NCBI GenBank assembly: GCA_020433805.1
Contig: JAGRBZ010000004.1
Span: forward strand, 1-64,000
Origin: Anaerolineae bacterium
GTDB lineage: Bacteria > Chloroflexota > Anaerolineae > 4572-78 > J111
DNA: 64,000 nucleotides
Direction: 5' to 3'
In this document: piece by piece, positions 1-9,472 of the stretch
Layout: each line of letters begins with the position of its first letter
How positions within the stretch are numbered: the stretch's first letter is position 1
The notes under the pieces: model-generated
Databases searched by the model: none
What the model saw: only the letters and a program-made list of their open reading frames with translations
Told to the model about the DNA's origin: nothing
Program-made: the position numbers and the translations under genes

Positions 1-49
1 ATCGTTGTATTGGGTGATAGATTTGTTGCCGTAGTTGGAGGTAGCACAA

Positions 50-177
50 CATTAACCCGTGGAGAGCGGTAAAGACCCCAGGTTTTTGCCTAAATTGTAA
101 GCATGTTGCCCAATTGAGCACCTATAGACGCCTTTGCGGGTCTCATGTTCAAGAAAAACCTGGGGTCTCATGCTACC
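50..177. repeat. Nested inverted repeat upstream of the valS promoter
   Basis: Positions 73-87 and 154-168 are perfect 15-bp inverted copies (AGACCCCAGGTTTTT and its complement). An outer 7-bp pair, GGTAGCA at 50-56 and TGCTACC at 171-177, encloses them. A small hairpin at 125-142 lies inside. I see no gene in 1-237. The layout resembles a small non-autonomous mobile element or a strong bidirectional hairpin; which one is not decided. Confidence 0.55.
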
Positions 178-237
178 ACGATTGTGTGCAGAGCTACCTA
201 GTTGGAAGTCGGTAGCAAAAATTCCAAAATTTAACAC

Positions 238-266
238 TTGACATCGCTCCGGCAGTTCGATATACT
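238..266 (+). promoter_or_regulatory. Sigma-70-type promoter of the T-box/valS transcript
   Basis: TTGACA at 238-243, a 17-bp spacer, and TATACT at 261-266. This is a near-consensus housekeeping promoter. Transcription should begin near 272-274, just before the T-box leader. Confidence 0.8.
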
Positions 267-272
267 ACGATT

Positions 273-551
273 TACAATTTTATGACATCCTTTTAACAAC
301 GCCGATCAGGAGGAGTAAGCAGTTTGAGATTGCTAGAGAAGCGGGGTCACCGGCTGAAAGCCTCGCCCAATTATCGCTGCTGAAGGTCGCCTGGGAGTTG
401 AGTCGCTGAAAAATTAAAGTAGGTGGCTCCGGGTTTGCCCGTTATAGCTTAAGAGAGATCAGGATGGTGCCTCAACGGCTGTCTATCCTGATAATCAAGG
501 TGGTACCGCGAAAATCTATCCCTTTCGTCCTTGAGGTGAAAGGGATTTTTT
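273..551 (+). promoter_or_regulatory. T-box riboswitch (tRNA-Val responsive leader)
   Basis: The leader has the hallmarks of a T-box. There is a stem I region with an AGTA-type segment and an apical AGAGA-GCGGGG part, and a specifier GUC (valine) at 386-388 in the context GAAG-GTC-GCC. The conserved box AAGGTGGTACCGCG lies at 497-510. A terminator follows, with arms 518-526 and 538-546 and a T run to 551. In the box, UGGU at 501-504 would pair with ACCA, the 3' end expected for tRNA-Val. Uncharged tRNA-Val should stabilise the antiterminator and allow transcription into valS. Stem boundaries were read by eye. Confidence 0.9.
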
Positions 552-588
552 GTTGCCAGCAAACAAAGATATATGTGGAGTAAAGATT

Positions 589-3285
589 ATGACCAAAGAG
601 TTACCCATCGACCCCGACAATATGGCGAAAGCCTATGATCCCGTCCAGTTTGAAGAGCCGCTTTATGACTGGTGGGAAAGTCAAGGATATTTCAAACCCG
701 AAATCGCCGGCGAAGATGCCGAACCATTTGTGATCGCGATGCCGCCGCCGAACGTAACCGGGGCGCTGCATATCGGCCATGCCATGACGGCTGCGGCTGA
801 GGATTTGATGATTCGCTACAACCGGATGAAGGGGAAAGCCGCCTTGTGGATTCCGGGTACCGACCACGCCGGTATCGCCACTCAATTGCAGGTTGAGCGG
901 GCGCTGCGGGCCGAAGGAACCAGCCGCCAGGAAATTGGCCGCGAGCGATTCTTGGACCGCACTTGGGCCTGGAAAGAAGAGCATGGTGGTATCATCACCC
1001 GCCAGCATCGCCGATTGGGGGCTTCGTGCGATTGGGAGCGAGAACGTTTTACGCTCGATGCCGGGCTTTCACGGGCCGTCAACGAGGCGTTTGTCCGTTT
1101 GTATGAAAAAGGTCTCATTTATCGAGGCGAGTATTTGATCAACTGGTCGCCGGGGTTGCAAACGGCGGTCAGCGATCTGGAAGTTGAATATTCTGAGGAA
1201 GAAGGCAAGCTTTACTACTTCAAATATATGCTGGCCGATTCTGATGATTATGTGGCCGTGGCTACTACCCGCCCTGAGACCATTTTGGGCGATACCGCAG
1301 TGGCCGTTCATCCCGATGACGAGCGTTATCAAGATTTCATCGGTAAAATGTGTGTTGTACCGGCGTTAGGGCGAAAAATTCCGATTATTGCCGATGACTA
1401 TGTCGATATGGAATTTGGAACTGGCGCGCTCAAAATTACGCCCGGCCACGATCCCAACGACTTTGAGATCGGCAAGCGCCACAACCTGCCGGTGATTAAC
1501 ATCATGAATAAAGATGCGACGATGAATGCCAACGCTGGCCCCTACCAGGGGCTTGATCGGTCTGACTGTCGTAAGCAATTGTGGGCGGCTATGGAAGCGA
1601 AAGGCTTAACGCTTGAGGTCAAACCGCACCGGATGCAGGTGCCACGCGCTCAGCGCGGCGGCGAAATTGTGGAGCCGATGGTTTCTACGCAGTGGTTCGT
1701 TAAAATGCAGTCGCTGGCCGATGCCGGTTTGGCCGCTGTCGATGATGGTCGCATCCAGATTATTCCGGAGCGCTTTACCAAGATTTACAACAATTGGCTG
1801 GAAAACATCAAAGATTGGTGCATCAGTCGCCAACTGTGGTGGGGACATCGTATTCCGGCCTGGTATGCTCCGGACGGCACCTTTTTTGTGGCCCACAACG
1901 AAGAGGAAGCCTATGAAAAGGCCCGTGCTCAATTTGGCCCGGATGTTATCCTTGAGCAGGATGCCGATGTGCTGGATACCTGGTTTAGCTCCGGCTTGTG
2001 GCCTTTTTCGACGCTGGGTTGGCCGGACAATACGCCGGATTTGCAGCGTTATTATCCTAACTCCGTGATGGAAACCGGGTACGATATTCTCTTCTTCTGG
2101 GTGGCGCGGATGATTATGAGCGGGTTAGAGTATACAGGGCAGGCTCCCTTCCACACCGTTTATCTGCACGGCATCATCCGGGATGAAAGCGGTCGAAAAA
2201 TGAGCAAGACGACTGGGAATGTGATCGACCCGCTGGAAGTAATCGATCAGTACGGCTGCGATGCGCTGCGCTTTTCGCTGCTGACCGGTTCGACGCCCGG
2301 TAACGATATGAACCTATCCTTGGATCGGATTGCGTCCAACCGTAACTTTGGTAACAAAATTTGGAACGCAACCCGCTTTGTGGTCACTAACCAGGGGACA
2401 GCCTTTACCGGCGGCTCCGGCACGTGGAACTTGGCCGGTTTTACAATGCCGGACAAATGGATTTTAAGCCGATTGAGTCGGTTGATCGGCGAAGTCACCC
2501 GCCTCATTGATAACTATAATTTTGGCGAGGCCGGACGACAGCTTTATGACTTTTTCTGGAGCGAGTTTGCCGACTGGTACATCGAAATTGCCAAAATTCG
2601 TCTGTACGATACCGATGTTCGCGCTCAGGCTACGGCCCGACGGGTGTTGGTTCACGTGTTAGATCGCACGTTACGTATGCTGCATCCTTTCATTCCTTTT
2701 GTCACGGAGGCAGCCTGGCAGCATTTACCGCACGATGGCGAGGCGCTAATTATCGCCGACTGGCCTACGGAAAGTCTGGCCGCAATCAATGAAGAAGCCG
2801 AGGCCAATATGGCTATCCTGATCGATGTTATTCGCGCCGTTCGTAACATTCGCTCTGAGTATGACGTGGAACCGGGCAAACAAATAACGGCCTTGATCGC
2901 TGCCGGAGAGCATTATGATATGCTGGAAAAACATATCGAGATTGTTACTTCACTGGCGCGATTGGATGGAAAGACGTTAACTTTACAGAAATCATTTGCC
3001 AAAAAGCCTGATCAAACAGTAGGCCAGGTTATCAGCGGCGGTATTGAAATCTATCTGCCTTTGGCTGGAATGATTGATGTTGAAGCGGAACGTGAGCGCG
3101 TCAAGAAAGATCTGGTATTTCTTGAAAAAGGTATTGCCGGTTGCCGGGGAAAACTCAACAACAAAGGCTTTGTAGAAAAAGCGCCGGCGGAAGTGGTTGA
3201 TCGCGAGCGAGAACGATTGGCCGACCTCGAGTTACAACTGGTCAAGGTAGAGCAGCGTCTCAAAGAGCTTGAAGCAATGTCGTAA
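589..3285 (+). CDS. valS: Valine--tRNA ligase
   Basis: Cytoplasmic class I aminoacyl-tRNA synthetase that attaches valine to tRNA-Val and edits mischarged threonine. The protein is 898 aa, normal for bacterial ValRS. HIGH is at residues 61-64 after PPPNVTGAL, and the second signature appears as KMSKT at 537-541. The editing domain lies between them, followed by an anticodon-binding helical domain and a C-terminal coiled-coil arm of charged residues. The start is ATG 589, preceded by GGAG at 577-580. An in-frame TTG at 550 lies in the T-tract of the leader terminator and is unlikely. The gene is monocistronic, bounded by the T-box upstream and a hairpin terminator downstream. Confidence 0.97.
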   Translation: MTKELPIDPDNMAKAYDPVQFEEPLYDWWESQGYFKPEIAGEDAEPFVIAMPPPNVTGALHIGHAMTAAAEDLMIRYNRMKGKAALWIPGTDHAGIATQLQVERALRAEGTSRQEIGRERFLDRTWAWKEEHGGIITRQHRRLGASCDWERERFTLDAGLSRAVNEAFVRLYEKGLIYRGEYLINWSPGLQTAVSDLEVEYSEEEGKLYYFKYMLADSDDYVAVATTRPETILGDTAVAVHPDDERYQDFIGKMCVVPALGRKIPIIADDYVDMEFGTGALKITPGHDPNDFEIGKRHNLPVINIMNKDATMNANAGPYQGLDRSDCRKQLWAAMEAKGLTLEVKPHRMQVPRAQRGGEIVEPMVSTQWFVKMQSLADAGLAAVDDGRIQIIPERFTKIYNNWLENIKDWCISRQLWWGHRIPAWYAPDGTFFVAHNEEEAYEKARAQFGPDVILEQDADVLDTWFSSGLWPFSTLGWPDNTPDLQRYYPNSVMETGYDILFFWVARMIMSGLEYTGQAPFHTVYLHGIIRDESGRKMSKTTGNVIDPLEVIDQYGCDALRFSLLTGSTPGNDMNLSLDRIASNRNFGNKIWNATRFVVTNQGTAFTGGSGTWNLAGFTMPDKWILSRLSRLIGEVTRLIDNYNFGEAGRQLYDFFWSEFADWYIEIAKIRLYDTDVRAQATARRVLVHVLDRTLRMLHPFIPFVTEAAWQHLPHDGEALIIADWPTESLAAINEEAEANMAILIDVIRAVRNIRSEYDVEPGKQITALIAAGEHYDMLEKHIEIVTSLARLDGKTLTLQKSFAKKPDQTVGQVISGGIEIYLPLAGMIDVEAERERVKKDLVFLEKGIAGCRGKLNNKGFVEKAPAEVVDRERERLADLELQLVKVEQRLKELEAMS

Positions 3286-3308
3286 GTAACTTTATCAAAT
3301 CCTGAATC

Positions 3309-3342
3309 AAAAAAGCGTCTCCAATCGAGACGCTTTTTGTTT
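3309..3342. terminator. Bidirectional terminator between valS and the HtrA gene
   Basis: AAAAGCGTCTC, a five-base loop and GAGACGCTTTTT form an 11-bp stem with T runs in both directions. It serves the convergent valS (+) and protease (-) genes. Confidence 0.85.
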
Positions 3343-3355
3343 TTATAAAAGGGCT

Positions 3356-4675
3356 TTATTCAACTTCTTCTGCTGTAGCCGGTCGAGGGCCAAGCGTTAG
3401 CTCTAGCTGCTGCTCTTCACCATCACGGATAATGGTCAGGGTAACCGTATCGCCTACAGTACCGCGTCGACTCAGGAAAGAGATGAGGTCATCAAAATTG
3501 TGAACCTCTTCATCTTCGATGGCGATAATAACATCGCCGCCGATGGTTGTATCAAGACCATTATCAAACACAATTTCTCGCGTACCGCTGCGCAGGCCGG
3601 CATCGTCAGCCGGGCTACCGGAAAGAACTTCCACTACTAATGCTCCGGAAGATTGTGATAACTCCATCGCTTCAGCGATTTCCGGCGTAACCGTGTTGCC
3701 TGAAAAGCCTATCCAGGGATGATCATATTCACCATTTTCGATCAGAATGGGAACAACGCGATGGGCCAAATTAGCCGGTACTGCAAAACCGACACCTAAG
3801 AAGCTGCGTTCGCCACCTAATCTATCTTGGCGAGGTACAATAGCCGTGTTTACGCCAATAACTTCGCCTTCGGAGTTAAGTAGGGGACCACCGGAGTTGC
3901 CGGGGTTGATGGCGGCATCAGTTTGAATGATTTCGGGGATGCGGAAGGCACCATTTTCCGTGGGCAAGCTTCGACCTAAAGCACTAACGATACCACTGGT
4001 TAATGTACCATCCAGACCAAAAGGGTTCCCGATAGCAATAGCCCGCTGACCAACTTTGATTGTGTCTGAGTCTCCCCATTTTACGGGCCGGAGGCTTTCG
4101 GGGGTGGTATTAACTTTTAACACCGCCAGATCGCTGTCCGGGTCGGTGCCAACTATTTCCGCTTGAACGCTTGCTCCATCAGCAAATGTCACGTCTATCC
4201 GTTCCGCATCTTCAACTACGTGGTTGTTGGTGACGACGTGCCCATCCGTATCAAAGATAAAACCTGAGCCTTGCCCTTGGTTAGGAAACAAGTTGTTGGG
4301 GAACGAGCCGGTATCTTGACCTTCTACGGTGACCAAAATATTGACAACAGAAGGGTTGACCCGCTCGTAGATATTTGTGAGAAGAAGTTCTTCGGCATCT
4401 GCTTCAGCAATTAAGGCGGACGGTAAAGCGGTTGGTTCGGGAGCTAATGTTGGCAGAACTGTAACAGAAGAAACTTGGATTTCGTCTAATTCTTCCTTTT
4501 CTTCAACTTCTTCAGCTTCTTCAACTGGAACATTTTCTGCGGTTTGAACATCGACATTTTCGTCCGATGGTATTTCATTTTCTGATCGAGAAGAGAAAAA
4601 ATCTGAGGAAAAGTTACAAGCCGATAAGATTATGATAAAAAACGTACCTAATACTATTAAACGTGGACGAATCAA
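3356..4675 (-). CDS. HtrA/DegP-type serine protease, predicted lipoprotein
   Basis: Envelope quality-control protease of the S1C family, 439 aa from the chosen start. An N-terminal hydrophobic segment ends in the lipobox LSAC with Cys20, so the protein is probably lipid-anchored outside the membrane. A Glu-rich linker (about 45-70) follows. The trypsin-like domain has His152 (TNNHVV), Asp182 (DSDLAV) and Ser261 (GNSGGP), then one C-terminal PDZ domain (about 325-435). I chose TTG 4675 because GGGAGG at 4686-4681 sits five bases before it. An upstream GTG at 4696 would place that ribosome site inside the gene. Substrates cannot be inferred. Family assignment is firm. Confidence 0.93.
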   Translation of the reverse strand: MIRPRLIVLGTFFIIILSACNFSSDFFSSRSENEIPSDENVDVQTAENVPVEEAEEVEEKEELDEIQVSSVTVLPTLAPEPTALPSALIAEADAEELLLTNIYERVNPSVVNILVTVEGQDTGSFPNNLFPNQGQGSGFIFDTDGHVVTNNHVVEDAERIDVTFADGASVQAEIVGTDPDSDLAVLKVNTTPESLRPVKWGDSDTIKVGQRAIAIGNPFGLDGTLTSGIVSALGRSLPTENGAFRIPEIIQTDAAINPGNSGGPLLNSEGEVIGVNTAIVPRQDRLGGERSFLGVGFAVPANLAHRVVPILIENGEYDHPWIGFSGNTVTPEIAEAMELSQSSGALVVEVLSGSPADDAGLRSGTREIVFDNGLDTTIGGDVIIAIEDEEVHNFDDLISFLSRRGTVGDTVTLTIIRDGEEQQLELTLGPRPATAEEVE

Positions 4676-4775
4676 AATTACCTCCCACACAACCACTAAA
4701 AAATTTTTCGCCTAACTTAAATGTGTATCAAAGCATAATTAAATCCATATGAAAAGAAGCCTTAAAAGCAAAGTA

Positions 4776-4804
4776 CTAGACCTCTGAGATTCTCAGAGGT
4801 CTAG
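4776..4804 (-). terminator. Perfect 14-bp palindrome after the zinc peptidase gene
   Basis: CTAGACCTCTGAGA at 4776-4789 is mirrored exactly at 4791-4804. It lies just downstream of the minus-strand peptidase gene and upstream of the protease gene. The following T tract is poor, so termination is plausible but not certain; an operator is the alternative. Confidence 0.55.
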
Positions 4805-4833
4805 ACAAGGGTACTAAGTGTCTTGGTTATCAA

Positions 4834-5547
4834 TTAGTCGCGTTGAAGACCGACTAATCGAAAGACCCAGTAAGCTAATTGCATAATGGCCGCTAAAGCT
4901 GCCACCACGTAGGTCCACGCCGCAGCGTTGAGCACGCTCGTTACGCCTTCAAGCTCGCGCTTATCGACGATCATGCTGCTGTAGAGCAGTTTCTTTGCTC
5001 GAGAACTGGCATCTAACTCAACCGGTAGGGTGACGATAGCAAATAAGGCTACCATAGCATAGGCAGCTACACCAACCCAGGCAATGGTGAGGCCTAGCCC
5101 ACTCATAGCTTGAGACATAAGCGCTAAGAAAATACCGCCCATAATAATCCAGGGAGCCAGGTTGCTGCCAAATTGAACTGCCGGAACCATAAAGCTGCGA
5201 AGTTGAAGCGGCACATAGCCTTTCGCATGTTGCAACGCGTGACCCGCTTCGTGAGCGGCTACCCCAACAGCGGCAATCGACGGCTGGCGGGCTACCTGAG
5301 GCGACAGTCGCAATGTGCGGCTGCTGGGATCATAGTGATCACTTAGGAAACCCTGCGTTTCCTCAACAACAACATCGTACAGGCCGTTTTCGTCCAAGAT
5401 CTGGCGGGCTACTTGAGCACCCGTTAGACCCCGAGCGGTACGGACTTGGGAATATTTCTGGAATCTGTTTTTTACAGCGGCCTGTGCTATAAACCCCAAC
5501 ACCATAGAAGGTATCAGAAAACAGATAAATAATGGATCGAAAAACAT
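4834..5547 (-). CDS. Neutral zinc metallopeptidase, YugP family
   Basis: Membrane-bound zinc peptidase of the YugP type (peptidase family with an HExxH site), 237 aa. The N-terminus is a hydrophobic helix (about 4-24). The zinc motif HEAGH occurs near residue 100 in the context GVAAHEAGHALQHA. Three or more hydrophobic segments follow (about 125-170 and 210-230), so the active site is held close to the membrane. AGGAG in the leader precedes ATG 5547. The neighbours HtrA and SppA are also envelope proteases on the same strand, but each has its own intergenic gap, so co-transcription is uncertain. The physiological substrate of the family is not well defined. Confidence 0.88.
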   Translation of the reverse strand: MFFDPLFICFLIPSMVLGFIAQAAVKNRFQKYSQVRTARGLTGAQVARQILDENGLYDVVVEETQGFLSDHYDPSSRTLRLSPQVARQPSIAAVGVAAHEAGHALQHAKGYVPLQLRSFMVPAVQFGSNLAPWIIMGGIFLALMSQAMSGLGLTIAWVGVAAYAMVALFAIVTLPVELDASSRAKKLLYSSMIVDKRELEGVTSVLNAAAWTYVVAALAAIMQLAYWVFRLVGLQRD

Positions 5548-5735
5548 AAAATTTAGCTCTCCTCTATCGAAATTCGTCTTAACGTGAGCGATTCCGTTTT
5601 ATTTCGTAGTGTACGTTTTGTTTGCATGGTTAAGAAGAGTATAGCAAAAAATTATTAGAAAACCGTTATTTTTTAGGACAATTATACACAAAACTGCGCT
5701 TAAATATCAAGAAAATAGAATCTCTTCTCTGAATT

Positions 5736-6695
5736 TTATTGTCCTATGTATAAATACATAAGCGGTGACCCGGCATTAAAGTGAAGCACTTCGCGCAACT
5801 CTTCTATAGGGCTGGGCCGGTACAATGTTGATGCTAGCGATTCAAAAAAACTGCCATCGTAGCTATATTCAATGACTCGTGGTTCTCCTTCTATATCGCC
5901 CAACTCTGCCGCACGCTCAATGACATCGGGTAGGTAGCCTAAATTGTCTACCAACTGTAGTTCCTGAGCCTGCTTACCGCTGCAAATTCGGCCATCGGCA
6001 ATTTCGCGTACTTCCTCTACAGTCATGTCACGGCCTTCAGCAACAATGTTGACAAAACCATCGTAAGCTTCGTCCACAAGCGACTGGAGAATGGCCCGGT
6101 CGGCTTCGTTTACCTCTCGGAAAGGATTGCCGATATCTTTAAATTGTCCGCTTTTAATGACCACTGCGGTAATACCGTATTCTTTAGCAAATTCTTCAAC
6201 GTTGACCATTTGCATGATAACGCCAATTGAACAAGTGAATGTGTGTGGGCTGGCCCATATTTCATCGGTTGGAGCAGAGACATAATAGCCACCTGAAGCA
6301 GCTAAACTCCCCATCGATGTGATGATAGGCTTTTCCATTTTGGCGATCTGTAAATAAATTTCATCGGAAGCAAAAACACTGCCGCCGGGGCTATCGACAA
6401 AGAGAACAACGGCTTTAACATTGTCATTCTCATTAGCTCTTTCCAGTTGGTCGATAATGGTTTGGCTGTAAGCTTCACCGGCATTCGCGCTGAATAAATT
6501 TGGGGGTGGGGCTTCACCAGGCACGATAACCCCTTCCACGCGAATAAGGGCTATTGCATCGCCAAAGCCAATACCCATTGTGCCGTCATCACCAAAGGTG
6601 TTGGCTGCCCATAAACCTAAGCCAATAAAACCTCCGCAGGCCAACAAGATAACAAGACTGACACCGATAATCCAAAACCAGGCCGTTTTTTTCAT
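5736..6695 (-). CDS. sppA: Signal peptide peptidase SppA (S49 family)
   Basis: Membrane serine protease that degrades cleaved signal peptides and some membrane proteins. The protein is 319 aa, the short Gram-positive-like form. An N-terminal transmembrane helix spans about 6-30. The S49 domain follows with VDSPGG near 100-105, catalytic Ser134 in LAASGGYY and Lys186 in GQFKDIGNPF. Their separation of 52 residues equals that of the Ser147/Lys199 dyad known from the Bacillus subtilis enzyme. AAGGAAG precedes ATG 6695. About 190 bp separate it from the downstream peptidase gene, and a divergent UbiB-like gene begins upstream. Confidence 0.93.
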   Translation of the reverse strand: MKKTAWFWIIGVSLVILLACGGFIGLGLWAANTFGDDGTMGIGFGDAIALIRVEGVIVPGEAPPPNLFSANAGEAYSQTIIDQLERANENDNVKAVVLFVDSPGGSVFASDEIYLQIAKMEKPIITSMGSLAASGGYYVSAPTDEIWASPHTFTCSIGVIMQMVNVEEFAKEYGITAVVIKSGQFKDIGNPFREVNEADRAILQSLVDEAYDGFVNIVAEGRDMTVEEVREIADGRICSGKQAQELQLVDNLGYLPDVIERAAELGDIEGEPRVIEYSYDGSFFESLASTLYRPSPIEELREVLHFNAGSPLMYLYIGQ

Positions 6696-6810
6696 GAATA
6701 TTCTTCCTTAAACTGGAATTTATGGTTAGTATAGATTATAACATAATTTTTGGGACATTTATCAATATTATTATAATGGTTACAGCTTTAAATGAAAGTG
6801 AAATTATCTT

Positions 6811-8610
6811 TTGACTGATTATCAACAGCGTACCCCAGAACAGATACAACAAGATGCTCACCGACGTATTAGCCAAACCTTAAGCGACTCTTTCAAAAAA
6901 CCTGATTCTAGCAAAATAGATTTTAAGCGTTATCGTAAAATTCGCTGGTTTTTTGCAAAAGCATTTTTCCATGTGATCTGGTGGGATATTATCCTTAACC
7001 GGCCCATATTGGAATGGTTCCGAACGCCGCCCCTGCCACGTTGGCAAAACATTGCAAGCCGCTATCGCGTTTTAGCTATTGAGATGGGAGGCGTTCTTAT
7101 CAAGCTGGGGCAGTTTTTGAGTTTGCGGGTCGATATTCTTCCCCCGGAAGTAACCGGTGAATTAGCCGGACTCCAAGATGAAATTCCTGCGGAACCATTA
7201 GCTTCAGTTATTGCTCAGGTTGAAGAGGATTTTGGACGACCTTATCAGGAGGTGTTTGCTTGGTTTTCTCCTGAACCGTTGGGGGCTGCTTCTCTAGCCC
7301 AGGCGCATCTGGCTCATCTTGAAAACGGGCAAGAGGTTGTAGTTAAGATTTTGCGGCCCGGTATCGATGTATTAGTTGAAACTGACCTGGCGGCCATAGC
7401 CTTAGCCATGCAGTGGCTCAAGTTTTACAAGCGTATCAGTACGCGGGTCGATCTCGATTGGTTAACCCGCGAATTTACTGAAATCACTTTTCTAGAACTT
7501 GACTTTAGGGCCGAAGGTAAAAATGCCGAGCAGTTTGCTGAAGATTTTGCCGATGATCCGGGTGTCTATATTCCCAAAGTATACTGGGACTTCTCTGCTG
7601 CCCGAACGTTGACCTTAGAAAACGTAGGCTACATTAAAATTGGTGATCTGCAAGGCATTGAGGCTGCCGGTATCGATCGAGCCAAAGTGGCCAGGAAATT
7701 TTATCAGGTGGTTATGGAGCAGGTTTTTGTTACCAATCATGTCCATGCCGATCCTCATCCCGGCAATGTTTTTGTTAAACCTCTCCGTCATGAAGATGAA
7801 CCGGAGCATACCACTTTTGCACCCCATCAACCTGTCCCCTACAAACCAGATCGGCCTTTTCAAATCGTGTTTGTTGATTTTGGGATGGTAGCTACCATTC
7901 CGGAACGACGCCGTGCTGCCCTGCGCGAATATGTTATTGGCGTAGGTACGCGTGATGCATATAGAGTGGTCAAATCATATCAGGATGCCGGTGTATTGTT
8001 GCCTAGTGCTGACGTCAAGCGTATCGAAGAGGCCACCGCCGATATGTTTCAACGAACCTGGGGTATTCGGATGGGACAAATGCGTGATATGGCGGCGGCT
8101 GAGATGGATTACTTTTTTCGGGAGTATCGTGATTTGGTCTATGAAGTTCCGTTTCAGTTTCCGGCCGATTTGCTGTTTGTGATGCGAACTGTCGGTCTTT
8201 TAAGCGGTATGTCCACAAATTTAGACCCTAACTTCGATCCTTGGGCCGAGACCGTACCTATGGGCGAACGGCTAGCCAAAGAAGAATTAAAAAACAATTG
8301 GCAAGGTTGGTGGCAAGAGGCTGTTGTCTGGGGACAAACGGTTTTTAAGCTGCCGGTCCAGTTGGAGCGGATTTTTACAGATATTGAACGTGGTAACGTA
8401 CTTGTGCAAACCGCGCTGGCTCCCAATGCCCGTAAAGCTGTGGAAAATCTGGAAAAAGCAGTCAATTGGTTGGGCTATATGGTCTTGGCCGTGGGCTTAC
8501 TCATTGCTGGTGCAAATTTAAGTTCAAGGGCGGAAGAGAACACATTAGGCTCTTGGTTGATGGGTGCCGCTCTGATAGTTGTTGTATGGGGTTTTCTAAG
8601 AAGCCGGTAA
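6811..8610 (+). CDS. ABC1/UbiB (AarF) family kinase-like protein
   Basis: Atypical protein-kinase-like ATPase of the UbiB/ADCK family, linked elsewhere to ubiquinone or isoprenoid-lipid metabolism; 599 aa. The family KxGQ motif is at 98-101 (IKLGQF). The Ala-rich loop GAASLAQAH spans 158-166, the nucleotide-binding Lys is 179, the catalytic segment HADPHPGN covers 312-319, and DFG is 356-358. About 30 extra residues rich in Pro and His lie between the catalytic segment and DFG. Two C-terminal transmembrane helices (about 550-598) anchor it. The start is TTG 6811; no strong ribosome site is visible, so the exact start is uncertain. The quinone or lipid it serves cannot be told from here. Confidence 0.92.
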   Translation: MTDYQQRTPEQIQQDAHRRISQTLSDSFKKPDSSKIDFKRYRKIRWFFAKAFFHVIWWDIILNRPILEWFRTPPLPRWQNIASRYRVLAIEMGGVLIKLGQFLSLRVDILPPEVTGELAGLQDEIPAEPLASVIAQVEEDFGRPYQEVFAWFSPEPLGAASLAQAHLAHLENGQEVVVKILRPGIDVLVETDLAAIALAMQWLKFYKRISTRVDLDWLTREFTEITFLELDFRAEGKNAEQFAEDFADDPGVYIPKVYWDFSAARTLTLENVGYIKIGDLQGIEAAGIDRAKVARKFYQVVMEQVFVTNHVHADPHPGNVFVKPLRHEDEPEHTTFAPHQPVPYKPDRPFQIVFVDFGMVATIPERRRAALREYVIGVGTRDAYRVVKSYQDAGVLLPSADVKRIEEATADMFQRTWGIRMGQMRDMAAAEMDYFFREYRDLVYEVPFQFPADLLFVMRTVGLLSGMSTNLDPNFDPWAETVPMGERLAKEELKNNWQGWWQEAVVWGQTVFKLPVQLERIFTDIERGNVLVQTALAPNARKAVENLEKAVNWLGYMVLAVGLLIAGANLSSRAEENTLGSWLMGAALIVVVWGFLRSR

Positions 8611-8621
8611 ACGAAGAGCAA

Positions 8622-8657
8622 AAAAAATCAGCGGAAAATTTTCTCCGCTGATTTTTT
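8622..8657. terminator. Bidirectional terminator between ubiB-like gene and aapP
   Basis: AAAAAATCAGCGGA and TCCGCTGATTTTTT form a long stem around AAATTTTC, with T runs on both strands. It serves the convergent kinase-like gene and the transporter ATPase gene. Confidence 0.88.
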
Positions 8658-8707
8658 ATATCTTTGTAGGGAAACTGCTCTACACAGCCATACTGCATGG
8701 ATTTCGT

Positions 8708-9454
8708 TTAATGATGTAAAATTTGGCTTAAGAAGAGCCGAGTGCGTTCTTCTTCAGGGTTCGCAAAGAATTCTGTGGGTGGTTTTTCTTCAACAATATT
8801 GCCCCGATCAAAGAAAATAACGCGGTTGGCTACACTGCGGGCAAAACCCATTTCGTGGGTGACGGCCATAATAGTCATCCCCGACTCGGCCAGTTCTTGC
8901 ATAGCGTCCAGCACTTCTTTAATCATTTCAGGGTCAAGCGCCGAGGTTGGCTCATCGAAGAGCATAATTTTCGGCTGCATAGCCAGCGCTCGCGCGATAG
9001 CAACCCGCTGCTGCTGTCCCCCGGAAAGTTGGCCCGGATATTTGTTGGCTTGTTCAGGAATTTTTACCTTTTCCAACTGCTCCATCGCGACTTCTTCGGC
9101 CCGCTCACGCGACCATTTTCTGACGTGAATGGGTGCCAGGGTAATATTTTGTAAAACGGTCAGGTGCGGAAAAAGGTTGAACTGCTGAAAAACCATACCA
9201 ACCTCGCGCCGAATTTCCTGAATATTGCGCAAGTCGTTGTTGAGTTCGGTGCCATCGACAATGATTTGCCCCTGTTGGTGTTCTTCCAGGCGGTTAATTG
9301 TGCGAATCCAGGTCGATTTGCCGGAGCCGGACGGCCCAATGATAACCACCACTTCACCTTCTTTAACGGTTGTTGTTACGCCTTGCAGTACGTGAAAATC
9401 GCCGTACCATTTGTGAACATCGTTGCAGATAATAACGTCTTTGCCAAGGGCCAT
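8708..9454 (-). CDS. aapP: Amino-acid ABC transporter ATP-binding protein (AapP-like)
   Basis: Cytoplasmic ATPase that powers uptake of L-amino acids, 248 aa, family of AapP/GlnQ. Walker [10 protein letters not shown] is at 40-48, the Q-loop near 90, the signature LSGGQ at 143-147, and Walker B IMLFDEP ends at Glu168. The switch histidine is in AVTHEMG (about 200). It starts 18 bp after the permease AapM, so the two are co-transcribed. The AapP name rests on the company of AapJ, AapQ and AapM homologues; polar amino-acid ATPases are otherwise hard to tell apart. The AapJ and AapQ genes lie about 15 kb away on the same strand instead of directly upstream. Confidence 0.92.
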   Translation of the reverse strand: MALGKDVIICNDVHKWYGDFHVLQGVTTTVKEGEVVVIIGPSGSGKSTWIRTINRLEEHQQGQIIVDGTELNNDLRNIQEIRREVGMVFQQFNLFPHLTVLQNITLAPIHVRKWSRERAEEVAMEQLEKVKIPEQANKYPGQLSGGQQQRVAIARALAMQPKIMLFDEPTSALDPEMIKEVLDAMQELAESGMTIMAVTHEMGFARSVANRVIFFDRGNIVEEKPPTEFFANPEEERTRLFLSQILHH

Positions 9455-9472
9455 CTTTTTTTCTTCTCCTCT

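Noticed and set aside
601-1008. A 135-codon frame opposite valS.
   Set aside because: It is antisense to a conserved catalytic domain and has no ribosome site or recognisable product.
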